From contig CAIYPG010000059.1 in NCBI GenBank assembly GCA_903928055.1, forward strand, positions 1 through 60,827: 60,827 bases of DNA. The letters run 5' to 3'. Source of the DNA: an uncultured beta proteobacterium. GTDB lineage: Bacteria > Pseudomonadota > Gammaproteobacteria > Burkholderiales > SG8-39. The notes under the pieces were generated by a model that worked only from the letters and a program-made list of their open reading frames with translations, ran no database searches and was not told where the DNA came from. The translations under genes were made by a program, and so were the position numbers. This document shows positions 32,359 through 41,563 of this stretch, piece by piece (the first letter of the stretch is position 1; every line of letters starts with the position of its first letter).

Positions 32359-34182
32359 TCATGCCTCCCCTTTGACGGTGTCTTGCGATACAAGCCCCAA
32401 CTCCATCCCCTGTATCTGCAACGCCAGCACCTTGGAATAGAACCGCACCTGCGCCAATCCCCCGGCCAGGAACCACAGCCCCGGCTGCGGCGTGCGCCGC
32501 CACATGTTGTGCAGCTCCTGGCGTGACTCATCGATGCCCCAGACCGGGCCGATGCGTTCGGCGATTTCCGGACCGAGCAGCTTCGCGGCGATTTCGCGCT
32601 GGCCGAGGTAACCGGTGGCGGTGACGATGAGGTCGGCGGGCCGCGTGCTGCCGTTGCGCAGGCGCACACCGTTCGGCTCGAAGGATTCGATCTCGGAAGC
32701 CTGCAGCACTTTGACGCGGCCTTCGATGATGAGATTGGAGCAGCCCACGTTGAAGTAATAGCCGCCCCCGCGGATGGCGTAGCGCATCTGCCAGCTCACG
32801 CCATCCTCGCCCTCATCCACCCGGAAGCCGGCGGCCTTCAGCCCGTCGTGCAGGCTCCGGTCCATGTCCACGGCCATCCGGTTGGCCAGGCGACCGGCCT
32901 GCCGTGACAGCGCCATGGGCGTGCTGAGCACGCTCAGGTCGCAGTCTTCCACGCCGGGGCCTTCGAGATAAGGCGTATAGGGAAGCTGCGCGGTGGGCTC
33001 GACGTTCTGGACCATGGTCGGGCTGCGCTGCACCAGCGTGACCTGCGCACCCCGGGCCTCGAGCTCCTGCGCCACGTCGTGGGCGCTGGTGCCGGTCCCG
33101 AACACCAGCACCGGCCGCCCCGCCCAGGCCGTGCCGTCGGTGAATTCGCCCGAATGCAGCACAGTGCCGCGATAGGCCTCGATGCCTTTGATGTCCGCCT
33201 TGGCCGGCAGCGAGTTCACGCCGAGGGCCATGACGAGATGCCGCGGATGCAGCACGCGTTCGCCGCCGCCGGGCATGCGCAGCCGCACGTCCCAGCGCTG
33301 CGCGCGCTCGTCGTAGCGGCCGCCCATGAATTCGGTGCCGCACCAGACATTGATTTCCATGGCTACGACGTAGTACTCGAACCAGCCGGCCAGCATGTCC
33401 TTGGGGACGTAGTCGGGCCAGGTGTCGGGGAACGGCAGGTAGGGCAGGTGATTCACGTGCGTGCGGGTGTGCAGGGCCAGCGCGTGGTAGCGCGTGCGCC
33501 AGTTGTCGCCGACGCGCTCGTGGCGGTCGATGACCAGGGTATCGATGCCGAGCTGCCTCAGCCGCGCGGCCACCGACAGGCCGGCCTGGCCGGCGCCGAC
33601 CACCATCACCGTCGGTTCACGGCCTTCGTAGGCGGCATCTGCGCGGCGCTGGTCGGTCCAGTTCGGCGCCCTGAAGTCGCGCGGCACAGTGTGGCTGCGA
33701 TTACGCGGTTTGCGGAACTGCTCTTCATGGCCGCCGATGGCATCGAGCACGGTGGACAGGCTCCACGCCTGGCGCGGCGCGCCGTCGCGCTCGGGCCTGA
33801 GGCGCAGCACGCCTTCGCAACGACCTGCGGTAGTGTCGAAACGGAACAGCACCTCCAGTACCGTCTCACCGGCGCGCTTGACCTCGCGGGGCTGGGTGCG
33901 GGCCGGGTCGATGCGGAAGTCTTTCGGGGCAAGGCGCCCGGCCGAGCGCAGCAGCCCCTCGATCACCGCGCCGCGGCCCGACACGGTCTGCACGTCCCAG
34001 GTAAGGGCCAACAGATCGCGCCAGTGACAGTCGGCGAGGAAAAGAGTGGCGAGCGCCGCTGAATCCTGCTGCTCCAGGCACCGCTCGAATGTCGACAGCC
34101 ACGTAGTGGCTTCCTTCAGCAGTTCATCGCCGGTCCCGGATGCCGCAGGCAGGACAGCGCGCTGCGCGCTCTGCAAATGCAT
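32359..34182 (-). CDS. FMO-like flavin monooxygenase with N-terminal NTF2/SnoaL-like domain
   Basis: The 607-residue protein has an N-terminal module (about 25-155) of the SnoaL/NTF2-like fold with an LFLADCHWRDLLALTWD phase. A flavin monooxygenase part follows, with FAD motif GAGQAG at 196-201, an ARLRQLGIDTLVIDRHERVGDNW segment and a second NADPH-type motif FGTGTSAHD. This architecture belongs to the YUCCA/BVMO-like 'putative flavoprotein' group and would oxygenate a small substrate using NADPH. The start follows GGGGGAG. It is divergent from the capA operon across a 230-bp region and converges on the acyl-CoA dehydrogenase terminator. Substrate unknown. Confidence 0.88.
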   Translation of the reverse strand: MHLQSAQRAVLPAASGTGDELLKEATTWLSTFERCLEQQDSAALATLFLADCHWRDLLALTWDVQTVSGRGAVIEGLLRSAGRLAPKDFRIDPARTQPREVKRAGETVLEVLFRFDTTAGRCEGVLRLRPERDGAPRQAWSLSTVLDAIGGHEEQFRKPRNRSHTVPRDFRAPNWTDQRRADAAYEGREPTVMVVGAGQAGLSVAARLRQLGIDTLVIDRHERVGDNWRTRYHALALHTRTHVNHLPYLPFPDTWPDYVPKDMLAGWFEYYVVAMEINVWCGTEFMGGRYDERAQRWDVRLRMPGGGERVLHPRHLVMALGVNSLPAKADIKGIEAYRGTVLHSGEFTDGTAWAGRPVLVFGTGTSAHDVAQELEARGAQVTLVQRSPTMVQNVEPTAQLPYTPYLEGPGVEDCDLSVLSTPMALSRQAGRLANRMAVDMDRSLHDGLKAAGFRVDEGEDGVSWQMRYAIRGGGYYFNVGCSNLIIEGRVKVLQASEIESFEPNGVRLRNGSTRPADLIVTATGYLGQREIAAKLLGPEIAERIGPVWGIDESRQELHNMWRRTPQPGLWFLAGGLAQVRFYSKVLALQIQGMELGLVSQDTVKGEA

Positions 34183-34412
34183 GGTCTCCCCCTTGATAAC
34201 AACGAATCCGGCGCGGATCACGCGAGTCGAGCTTACCAGTGACCGTGAGCGATGGTAATTCGAACAACTGCGGGTCTGATTGCGCCCATCTGCAAAGCAG
34301 GTTTGCGTACGCCTGTGCCCTTTCGGCAGGACTGGGGCATAGAATGGAAAAAAAAGCATGCCCGGGAAACGGTACGCGCATTGCAAGACAGCGAAGTCCA
34401 AAGGAGGCAGGA

Positions 34413-35519
34413 ATGGCAGAGCAATTGACGCTACTGGCGTGCGGAGATGTGGGTCCCATACACGAGCCGGTAAAGGACTTCGCCGCCCTGGTGAAGTCGC
34501 AGTTGGGCAGCGCCGACATCCGCTTCGGTCAGGTCGAGCGGGTGTACTCGGAGAAGGGATCGCTCCAGGTGCATTCGGGCGGGGGCCACAGCCGTCTCAA
34601 GCCGCACATGGCGGATGTGTTCAAGGAATGTGGCTTCAACGTGCTCTCGGTGGCCAGCAATCACGCCATGGACTGGGGCGGCGAGGCGCTGCTGGATACC
34701 ATCGAACTGCTCCGCAACCAGGGCTTCCAGGTCATCGGCGGCGGGCGCAACCTCGAAGAGGCGCGCAAGCCCGCCTTCATCGAAGCCAAGGGCGTGCGTG
34801 TTGCCATGCTGGCCTACTGCTCGGTGCTGAACGATGGATACGCCGCCGAAAAGGACAAGGTAGGCGTGGCACCGTTGCGTGCCCACACCTACTATGAGGC
34901 CCCGGAATACCAGCCCGGCGTGCCCCCCAGGGTGGTCACCGTGCCCTACGAGGAAGACATGGAGGGCATGGTCGAGGATATCGCCAGGGCGAAAAAGGAA
35001 GCCGATGCGGTGGTGGTGTCGCACCACTGGGGCATTCACTTCATTCCGAAGATGATTGCGGACTACCAGACCACGGCGGCCAAGGCGGCTTTCGATGCCG
35101 GCGCCGATCTCATTATCGGACATCACGCGCACGTGCCCAAGGCCATCCACGTCCATAACGGCAAGGTGTGCTTCTATTCCCTGAGCAACTTCATCATGAG
35201 CGCACCGGCACAAACTCCCGCCAAGGCCGCTGCGTTCAGGAAGAAGTTCGGCGTGGAACTGGACCCGGATTACCCGCACCTGGGTTATGGCACCGACGCC
35301 AAGCGCAGCCTGGTGGTCAAGGCGCTGTTCTCGAAGAAAGGCGTGGACAAGGTGTCCTTCCTGCCCACGCTGATCGACAAGCAGCTTCGACCCGAGATAC
35401 TGAAAAAGGGCGACGCCCGCTTCGATGACATGGTGAAGTACATGGACTGGGCCTCCGAGGACTATGCGCACCGGTTCACAGTCCAGGGTGACGAAGTACT
35501 GGTCAGCGCCCCTGCTTGA
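34413..35519 (+). CDS. CapA family (PGA_cap) metallophosphatase-like protein, first copy
   Basis: The 368-residue protein has the complete PGA_cap motif series of the calcineurin-like superfamily: GDVGPIHEP 11-19, SNHAMDWG 82-89, HHWG 204-207, GHHAH 236-240 and YSLSNF 255-260. Classical CapA/PgsA proteins belong to polyglutamate capsule systems and are anchored in the membrane. This one has no signal peptide or membrane span and no capB/capC neighbours, so a cytosolic phosphatase- or amidohydrolase-like job is more likely. AAAGGAGGCAGG precedes the ATG. It opens the operon capA-capA-bug-mmgE. Confidence 0.85.
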   Translation: MAEQLTLLACGDVGPIHEPVKDFAALVKSQLGSADIRFGQVERVYSEKGSLQVHSGGGHSRLKPHMADVFKECGFNVLSVASNHAMDWGGEALLDTIELLRNQGFQVIGGGRNLEEARKPAFIEAKGVRVAMLAYCSVLNDGYAAEKDKVGVAPLRAHTYYEAPEYQPGVPPRVVTVPYEEDMEGMVEDIARAKKEADAVVVSHHWGIHFIPKMIADYQTTAAKAAFDAGADLIIGHHAHVPKAIHVHNGKVCFYSLSNFIMSAPAQTPAKAAAFRKKFGVELDPDYPHLGYGTDAKRSLVVKALFSKKGVDKVSFLPTLIDKQLRPEILKKGDARFDDMVKYMDWASEDYAHRFTVQGDEVLVSAPA

Positions 35520-35687
35520 AATGGCAATGCGAAGTTGATTTGACGCTGCGCTGACGGCGGCGCCCAAAGACCGCTTTGGAATGACGCTTTGAAATGAAAT
35601 TGCCTGGAAGTCCCGCTGCACGCACGAGGCAGGCGTTTTCTTCCGGCGACCACGAAAGAATTCGAAACAGCAAACAAGGAGAACGGC

Positions 35688-36818
35688 TTGGAAACATCCG
35701 GCGGCATTTCTTTCATCGGCACTGGCGACATTGGTCCGGTTCACGGCCCCAAGGACGGGTTTCCCATCGAGTCCTACACCGAGTTGGTGCGCCCCACGAT
35801 GCTGGCCACCGACCTGCGCTTTGGCAACTGCGAGCGTCAATATTCATTGCGCGGCGCAAATGCCCTGGGAGACAACATACAGGCGCACGGCCGCCAGCCG
35901 CCGGAGATGGCGAAAATCTTCACTGACTGCGGTTTCCAGGCAGTGACGATAGCGAACAACCACATGTGGGATTTCGGCCCGGATGCGTTGCTCGACACGC
36001 GTGCCCTGCTCATCAAGAACGGAATCCAGCCCACCGGTGCCGGCAAAAACCTGGCCGAGGCGAGAAAGCCCGCGATCGTCACCTGCAAGGGAGTCCGCGT
36101 CGGCTTTCTGGGTTATTGCGCGGTAACGCCGGAAGGCGGCGAGGCAGGCGCAGACAAGATCGGCATCGCCTCGCTGAGAATCAACACCCGGTACGAAGGG
36201 CGCGGCCCGCATGCCCCGGCGCGCGTCATCACCGAGCCAAACGAACAGGACATGGAAATGATCCTGGAGGACATCAGGACATTGCGTCCGCAGGTGGACG
36301 TGCTGATGCTGGCCTTTCACTGGGGCGTGATCTGGGTGCCGCGCGTCATCGCGGATTACCAGGTTGCGGTGGCGCATCGCTGCATCGATGCCGGCGTGGA
36401 CCTGATCATGGGCCACCACGCACACGTCCCCAAGGCCATCGAGATGTACAAGGGCAAGGCGATCTTCTACAGCCTGTCCAACTTCTGCATGACCAAACCC
36501 AGCCGGTACAAGTCCTGGGACGAGACACCCTGGGTGCACGGCGCACTTCGCAATCATGCCGACCAGGACCCCGACATGCCATTGCTGCCCTATGGGCGCG
36601 ACGCCAAGCGCACGCTGCTGGCCAAGGCCATCCTGACCAAGGAGGGGGTGAAGGAGGTCTCCTTCCTTCCGATGATGATCGATAAACGGTATCGGCCCGA
36701 AGTTCTCAAGAAAGGCGATCCCCGCTTCGACGACATGGTGAACTACATGGACTGGGCCTCTGAAGGATTCGATCACAGGTTCACCGTGACAGGAGACGAG
36801 GTCAGGATCACCGCTTGA
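35688..36818 (+). CDS. CapA family (PGA_cap) protein, second copy
   Basis: The 376-residue paralogue of the preceding gene has TGDIGPVHGP at 12-21, NNHMWDFG at 90-97, FHWG, GHHAHVPKAIEMY and YSLSNF. The two copies share the same order, the IADYQ helix and the same C-terminal MDWASE block, so they arose by duplication and may form a heteromeric or two-step enzyme. The start is a TTG six bases behind AAGGAG; no in-frame ATG is nearby. It lacks a signal peptide. The gap to the first copy is 168 bp and contains no gene. A Bug receptor gene follows 60 bp later. Confidence 0.84.
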   Translation: METSGGISFIGTGDIGPVHGPKDGFPIESYTELVRPTMLATDLRFGNCERQYSLRGANALGDNIQAHGRQPPEMAKIFTDCGFQAVTIANNHMWDFGPDALLDTRALLIKNGIQPTGAGKNLAEARKPAIVTCKGVRVGFLGYCAVTPEGGEAGADKIGIASLRINTRYEGRGPHAPARVITEPNEQDMEMILEDIRTLRPQVDVLMLAFHWGVIWVPRVIADYQVAVAHRCIDAGVDLIMGHHAHVPKAIEMYKGKAIFYSLSNFCMTKPSRYKSWDETPWVHGALRNHADQDPDMPLLPYGRDAKRTLLAKAILTKEGVKEVSFLPMMIDKRYRPEVLKKGDPRFDDMVNYMDWASEGFDHRFTVTGDEVRITA

Positions 36819-36877
36819 AGGCAGGGTGTGGCGCCGCGGAATGCATCCCCGAAACGGGGCTATCCAAAGGAGGCAGC

Positions 36878-37918
36878 ATGAAACTGAAATTTGCGATTTC
36901 CATACGGGCAAGGGTGCAGTCAGCGTTATGCGTGTTGGCATTGGTGCCGCTTGCCGGCTACGCCCAAAAGCCAGCCGACGTGCCGGGCGGCTTTCCAAAC
37001 AAGCCGGTGAAAATACTCATCCCGCTGGCTGCAGGGGGCGGGGTGGACACTTTGGTGCGCTCGGTCGGACAGAAGCTGGGAGAGCGCTGGAGCACACCCA
37101 TCCTGGTGGACAATCGTCCTTCGTCTGGCGGCGTTGCCGCCATGGAGATGCTGGAGCAGTCCGCACCGGACGGCTATACGCTTCTCTCCACGGGGAGCCA
37201 GATGGAATTGGTGTCGGTCTACTATCGCGCCGGCTGGAACAGCATCAAGCCGGGCATGTCTCCCAACTTTGACGTGCTGAAAGCGTTCGATCCGGTAGTT
37301 GAGATGACTTCCCAACCCTACGTGCTGGTGGTGCCAAGCGCGCTGCCCGTGAAATCCGTCAAGGAGCTCATTGCACTCGCGAAGAGCAAGCCCGGCGAGC
37401 TTAATTACTCGACGGCGGGCATCGGTACACCCGGTCATCTCGGCCATGAGTTCATGAACTCACAAGCCGGGGTAAAAATGACCCATGTCCCCTACAAGGG
37501 AGGTGGCGCGGCAATGACAGACCTGCTTGCAGGGCGTGTGCAATTGACGTTCATGCCCACATTGACGGCCACGAATCTCGTAAAGAATGGTTCGGTAAGG
37601 GCGCTGGGCGTCACCAGTCTGAAGCGTCTTGACACCATGCCCGACGTTCCTACTGTGGCCGAGGCCGGCGTACCGAATTTCGAACTGATCAACGCTTACG
37701 GGCTTTTCACCAAGGTTGGCACGCCGCCCGCAATCATGGCGGCCATCAACAGGGATGTGACGCAGGTCCTGTTCCTCCCCGACCTGCGTGCCCGGCTGGC
37801 GGCCGACAGTTCCATACCCCAGCCAGCCCACACTCCGGCGCAGTACAAAGCCAAGATTGAAGGGAATATTGCGCGCTGGACCGAGGTGATCAAGACTGCC
37901 GGCATTACTCCGGAATGA
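36878..37918 (+). CDS. Bug family periplasmic receptor of the capA operon
   Basis: This 346-residue secreted receptor has a long signal peptide ending around residue 30 (AGYAQ). PLAAGGGVDTLVR supplies the glycine loop with the ligand-binding Asp. AAAGGAGGCAGC sits before the ATG, the same ribosome site as that of the first capA, implying equal translation. It is read between the second capA and an mmgE/prpD gene, with 10 bp to the latter. The arrangement suggests that the receptor captures the substrate of the MmgE/PrpD and CapA enzymes. Longer than most family members by about 20 residues at the N-terminal side. Confidence 0.9.
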   Translation: MKLKFAISIRARVQSALCVLALVPLAGYAQKPADVPGGFPNKPVKILIPLAAGGGVDTLVRSVGQKLGERWSTPILVDNRPSSGGVAAMEMLEQSAPDGYTLLSTGSQMELVSVYYRAGWNSIKPGMSPNFDVLKAFDPVVEMTSQPYVLVVPSALPVKSVKELIALAKSKPGELNYSTAGIGTPGHLGHEFMNSQAGVKMTHVPYKGGGAAMTDLLAGRVQLTFMPTLTATNLVKNGSVRALGVTSLKRLDTMPDVPTVAEAGVPNFELINAYGLFTKVGTPPAIMAAINRDVTQVLFLPDLRARLAADSSIPQPAHTPAQYKAKIEGNIARWTEVIKTAGITPE

Positions 37919-37928
37919 GCGCACGAAA

Positions 37929-39338
37929 ATGAACAAGCCAATCGAGCATGGTGTCCGCGAGGACAGGGATGGCATTCAGGACCGTCTGGCGACGTACGCG
38001 AGTGAATTGGACTTCAACGCGATACCGGCGGAGGTGGTCCACGCTGCAAAGGTGCGCATCATCGATACCCTGGGTGCGCTCATGGGCGGCTTTCACGGTG
38101 AGCCCTGCCGCATCAGCCGCAATCTCGCCGCGCGCTGTCCCAGTGATTCCGGTGCAACCGTCATCGGCACGCGCATCAAGGCCACGCCTGAAATGGCTGC
38201 TTTCGCCAATGCCACAACGGCCCGCTACGTGGAAATGAATGATGTCTACCATTGGCCCGGCAGCATGGGAGGCCATCCCAGCGACGTCCTTACGCCCATA
38301 CTCGCAGTCGCTGAAACATCCGGATCCAGTGGACGAGACCTGATCACCGCGGTGGTGCTTGGATACGAGATCTACCTGCGCATTTCGGACGCCGTCAAGA
38401 ATCCTGCATTCGACTGCGTGAATTTTGCATGCCTCGGAACGGCGGCCGCCGGCGCCAGGCTCATGGGCCTTCAGCTGCAATCGATTTCGGACGCGTTGTC
38501 CATGGCGGCGGTGTCAGGGAATGTGTTGAGCCAGGTCAGGAACGGGCATCTGTCGATGTGGAAGGCGGTGGCAGCAGGGCAGGCCGCGCGCACCGGCATT
38601 AACTGTGCGGTCATGGCCACGGAGGGCATGCAGGGACCGCACCTGCCCTTCGTGGGGAAGCATGGCTGGTGCAATCATGTTTCCGGCCCACTCGAACTGG
38701 CCCGCATGGGCGGGGAAGGCGCGTCGTTCAAGATATGCGACACGCTGATCAAGCAGCGATCTTCATGCGCCACCACCATTTCCTCGATTTTGGCCGCGGA
38801 AAATGCTTCGGAGCCGGTGCGTGCAAGACTGGACCAGGTAAAAGCCGTCACGGTCGAGGTGTATGACACGGCCAAACGTAACCTGGGTACCGAGCCTCAC
38901 CATTGGGACCCGAGGTCGCGCGAAACCGCCGACCACAGCATTCCTTATGTGGTGGCCGCAACGCTCATCGATGGAACCATCACACCCCTTCAGTTCAATG
39001 AAGCGCACTTATGGAGCCCGCAATTGCGCTCGTTGCTGCCGAAAATCCAGGTGGTCGAAAATCCGGAGTTCACGCGCATCTACCACAGGGTGCCAGTGGA
39101 GCACCCTGCGCGCGTCACCGTGGAAATGGCCGACGGGCAGAGGGTCGTTGGCGAGTCCGGCGGCAGCAAGGGTGATCTTTCCAATCCGAAGAGCGATACG
39201 GAAATCGAGGCCAAGTTCCGTGGCATGGCGGAGGATTTCATCGGAAAGAAGCGCTGCGACCTCATGCTCGAGCAGCTCTGGACCCTGGAGAAGCTGGATA
39301 ACGTCGCCAGGATTCCCCCGGCCATGGTATTCGCCTGA
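37929..39338 (+). CDS. MmgE/PrpD family protein in the capA operon
   Basis: The 469-residue member of the MmgE/PrpD superfamily, cytosolic, acts on small di- or tricarboxylates (dehydratases, decarboxylases, epimerases). GGHPSDVLTPILAVAE is the family's substrate-side block, and AVSGNVLSQVRNGHLSMWKAVAAGQAAR is the helical region around the active site. It is only distantly related to the PrpD at the window start, so it is not a methylcitrate dehydratase. The ATG lies 10 bp after the receptor stop with a weak ribosome site, suggesting coupled translation. The true reaction is unknown. Confidence 0.88.
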   Translation: MNKPIEHGVREDRDGIQDRLATYASELDFNAIPAEVVHAAKVRIIDTLGALMGGFHGEPCRISRNLAARCPSDSGATVIGTRIKATPEMAAFANATTARYVEMNDVYHWPGSMGGHPSDVLTPILAVAETSGSSGRDLITAVVLGYEIYLRISDAVKNPAFDCVNFACLGTAAAGARLMGLQLQSISDALSMAAVSGNVLSQVRNGHLSMWKAVAAGQAARTGINCAVMATEGMQGPHLPFVGKHGWCNHVSGPLELARMGGEGASFKICDTLIKQRSSCATTISSILAAENASEPVRARLDQVKAVTVEVYDTAKRNLGTEPHHWDPRSRETADHSIPYVVAATLIDGTITPLQFNEAHLWSPQLRSLLPKIQVVENPEFTRIYHRVPVEHPARVTVEMADGQRVVGESGGSKGDLSNPKSDTEIEAKFRGMAEDFIGKKRCDLMLEQLWTLEKLDNVARIPPAMVFA

Positions 39339-39374
39339 TGCGCTCGCACCGGATCTGCGCCGCCAATTCTCCCG

Positions 39375-40382
39375 TCATTGAAGACTTTCCGCGAACCCCG
39401 GCAAGCGCATGACGTTCTGCCACTTGGTCACTTCCCTGTCGAGTACCTGGGCGAACTCGGCGGGGGAACCCGAGGGCATTGCCTCCGCCCCGCTCGTTGC
39501 GAATTTCGACTGGATTTCAGGTGTAGCCAGCACCTGGGCGGTTTGCTGAAATAGCACATCCACGATCGGCTGTGGAATTCCCGCCGGACCGAAAAGCCCG
39601 TACCAGTTGGTAAGTTCAAAACCGGGAGCGCCTCCTTCTGAGATGGTGGGCAGATCGGGGTAGGCTTGCGCAGGCCGGAGGCTTGTGACCGCCAATGCAC
39701 GCAATTTTCCGCTGGCAACCTGGGGCGCCCCGGAAATGGTGCTGACGAAGGCAAGGTGCAACTGGCCGCCGATCATGTCCGCCAGCGCGGGCGCAATCCC
39801 CTTGTAAGGTACATGCACGATATCTGTTCCCGTCTGGAACTTCATTAATTCGAGGCCGGCGTGGCCGGCCGATCCCATGCCTGCGGACCCAAAACTGAGG
39901 GCACCCGGGTGGGCTTTGGCGTATTCAATGACATCCTTCAGTGATTTCGCCGGCAGTGAAAGAGACGATAACAAGAGGTAATACTGGGAGGTGAGCTGTG
40001 TGACGGGCAGGAAGGCGGCCCGCACGTCAAAGGACAGCTTTTTTTGTGCATTGAGGCTGGCCAAGTCACCGCCTGCGACTACGAGCAGTGTGTAGCCATT
40101 GGCCGCAGACTGCGCGACCGCGTTTATGGCAATGACGCCATTTGCACCGGCACGATTGTCAACGATCACCGGATGGCCCAGTCGTTCGCCGAGCTTTTCA
40201 GTGATTATGCGAGTCGTAATGTCACTTCCGCCTCCAGGAGCCTGGCCAACAATGACACGGACAGATCTATCTGGAAATTTTCCGGTTGATGGCTTCAATG
40301 TTGATTGGGCATATGCGCAGCCTGAAATGAGCATCAGCACGGTAAAGGCATTGATTGCCGATCCTGAAAAACACTTCGTCAT
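39375..40382 (-). CDS. Bug family periplasmic receptor (orphan)
   Basis: The 335-residue receptor has a signal peptide with an LISGC segment that could be a lipobox, so it may be membrane-anchored. GQAPGGGSDITTR is the ligand loop. The ATG behind GGAGGGTCAA was chosen over another ATG four codons upstream. It converges on the MmgE/PrpD gene and is the last of three Bug genes on this strand. No permease is next to it. Ligand unknown. Confidence 0.87.
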   Translation of the reverse strand: MTKCFSGSAINAFTVLMLISGCAYAQSTLKPSTGKFPDRSVRVIVGQAPGGGSDITTRIITEKLGERLGHPVIVDNRAGANGVIAINAVAQSAANGYTLLVVAGGDLASLNAQKKLSFDVRAAFLPVTQLTSQYYLLLSSLSLPAKSLKDVIEYAKAHPGALSFGSAGMGSAGHAGLELMKFQTGTDIVHVPYKGIAPALADMIGGQLHLAFVSTISGAPQVASGKLRALAVTSLRPAQAYPDLPTISEGGAPGFELTNWYGLFGPAGIPQPIVDVLFQQTAQVLATPEIQSKFATSGAEAMPSGSPAEFAQVLDREVTKWQNVMRLPGFAESLQ

Positions 40383-40512
40383 TTGACCCTCCATTGATTT
40401 CGTGGCATTCGTCGTGGCCGCTCAGAAGATGCTGCAAATATTTAATGGATCGCTTTGATAACCTCATTGGCAGGTGTCGCGCGCACATCATGTGACTGAG
40501 TAATGCCCAAAC

Positions 40513-41511
40513 TCACAGTTCATCCAGATTGATTTTTTCTTTTTTGATGAACTGGTCCCACCGCTCCACCTCCTTGGCCACGCGGGCCTTGAATTGCGCT
40601 GGCGTATAGGGTGGAGCCGCTTCCGATCCATCCGCCGCCAGCTTGGCCTTGATGTCCGGGGTGCCCACGACAGCGACAATTTCCCTGTTGAGGGCGTTCA
40701 ATATTGGATCAGGCACTCCTGCCGTTGTATAGATGCCGTACATGTTGTCCAGTTCGAAATCCTTGACGCCTGACTCATCCACCGTAGGCACGTTGGGCAA
40801 AACGTCCATCCGTTCTTCCCCGGTTGTTGCTATAACGCGCAGCTTTCCACTTTTTACGTGCGGCGTCGCCCCGATTCCGCTGGAAAACATCACCTGGACC
40901 TGATTGCTGATAATGGCGATGAAGGCCTCGCCATTGCCCTTGAAGGGAACATGCTGCATGTCGAGTCCGCCGGCCATTGACTTGAACAGTTCCATGCCAA
41001 GATGCGTGGCGGCACCCACCCCGGCAGATGCATAGTTGATCACTCCCGGCTTGGACCGGGCGAGTGCAATCAGTTCCGTCACATTTTTTACGGGAACATT
41101 GGGATTGACCACCATGAAATAGGATTGTCGGGTCATCTGCGCAACGGGTTGAATGGCCTGGCGCGTGTCGAACTTGACTTTGCCCAGGGGCGAGGCAGTC
41201 GTGATCTGGCTGCCGCCGCCATACAGGGTGTAGCCATCAGGAGGGGCCTTTGCAAGCATTTCAACTGCGATGACACCGCCAGCACCAGTGCGATTCTCGA
41301 CAATGAAAGCCCTCGACCATTTTTCGCCCACCCCTTTGAAGACCAGACGCGTAATCGTGTCCACTCCGCCCCCTGGAGAGGAGCCCATCAGGATGCGAAC
41401 CGGCCGGCTGGGATAATTGCCGGGCAATTGGGGCGGCTGCTGCGCATGTGCGGCGAAGGCCATGCTGGCAATTGCAAATGCCATGGCCATCAATGGTGGT
41501 GATCTGAGCAT
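40513..41511 (-). CDS. Bug family periplasmic receptor (orphan)
   Basis: The 332-residue receptor has a clear signal peptide (cut near residue 24, AAHAQ) and the ligand loop SSPGGGVDTITR. The ATG follows CCAGGAGGAGAAAGC. It is 52 bp from the next Bug gene on the same strand, and the two share the order of conserved blocks, suggesting tandem duplication. Receptors in such arrays usually recognise different carboxylates; which ones cannot be told here. Confidence 0.9.
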   Translation of the reverse strand: MLRSPPLMAMAFAIASMAFAAHAQQPPQLPGNYPSRPVRILMGSSPGGGVDTITRLVFKGVGEKWSRAFIVENRTGAGGVIAVEMLAKAPPDGYTLYGGGSQITTASPLGKVKFDTRQAIQPVAQMTRQSYFMVVNPNVPVKNVTELIALARSKPGVINYASAGVGAATHLGMELFKSMAGGLDMQHVPFKGNGEAFIAIISNQVQVMFSSGIGATPHVKSGKLRVIATTGEERMDVLPNVPTVDESGVKDFELDNMYGIYTTAGVPDPILNALNREIVAVVGTPDIKAKLAADGSEAAPPYTPAQFKARVAKEVERWDQFIKKEKINLDEL

Positions 41512-41563
41512 GAGGCTTTCTCCTCCTGGGTGAACAAATCAGGCTTTAGTCGTGCCGGTTTCT

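Noticed and set aside
39339..40512. Possible transposase or integrase next to the receptor genes as cause of the accessory block
   Set aside because: All reading frames in the area correspond to Bug or MmgE/PrpD proteins; no DDE or tyrosine recombinase motif was found.
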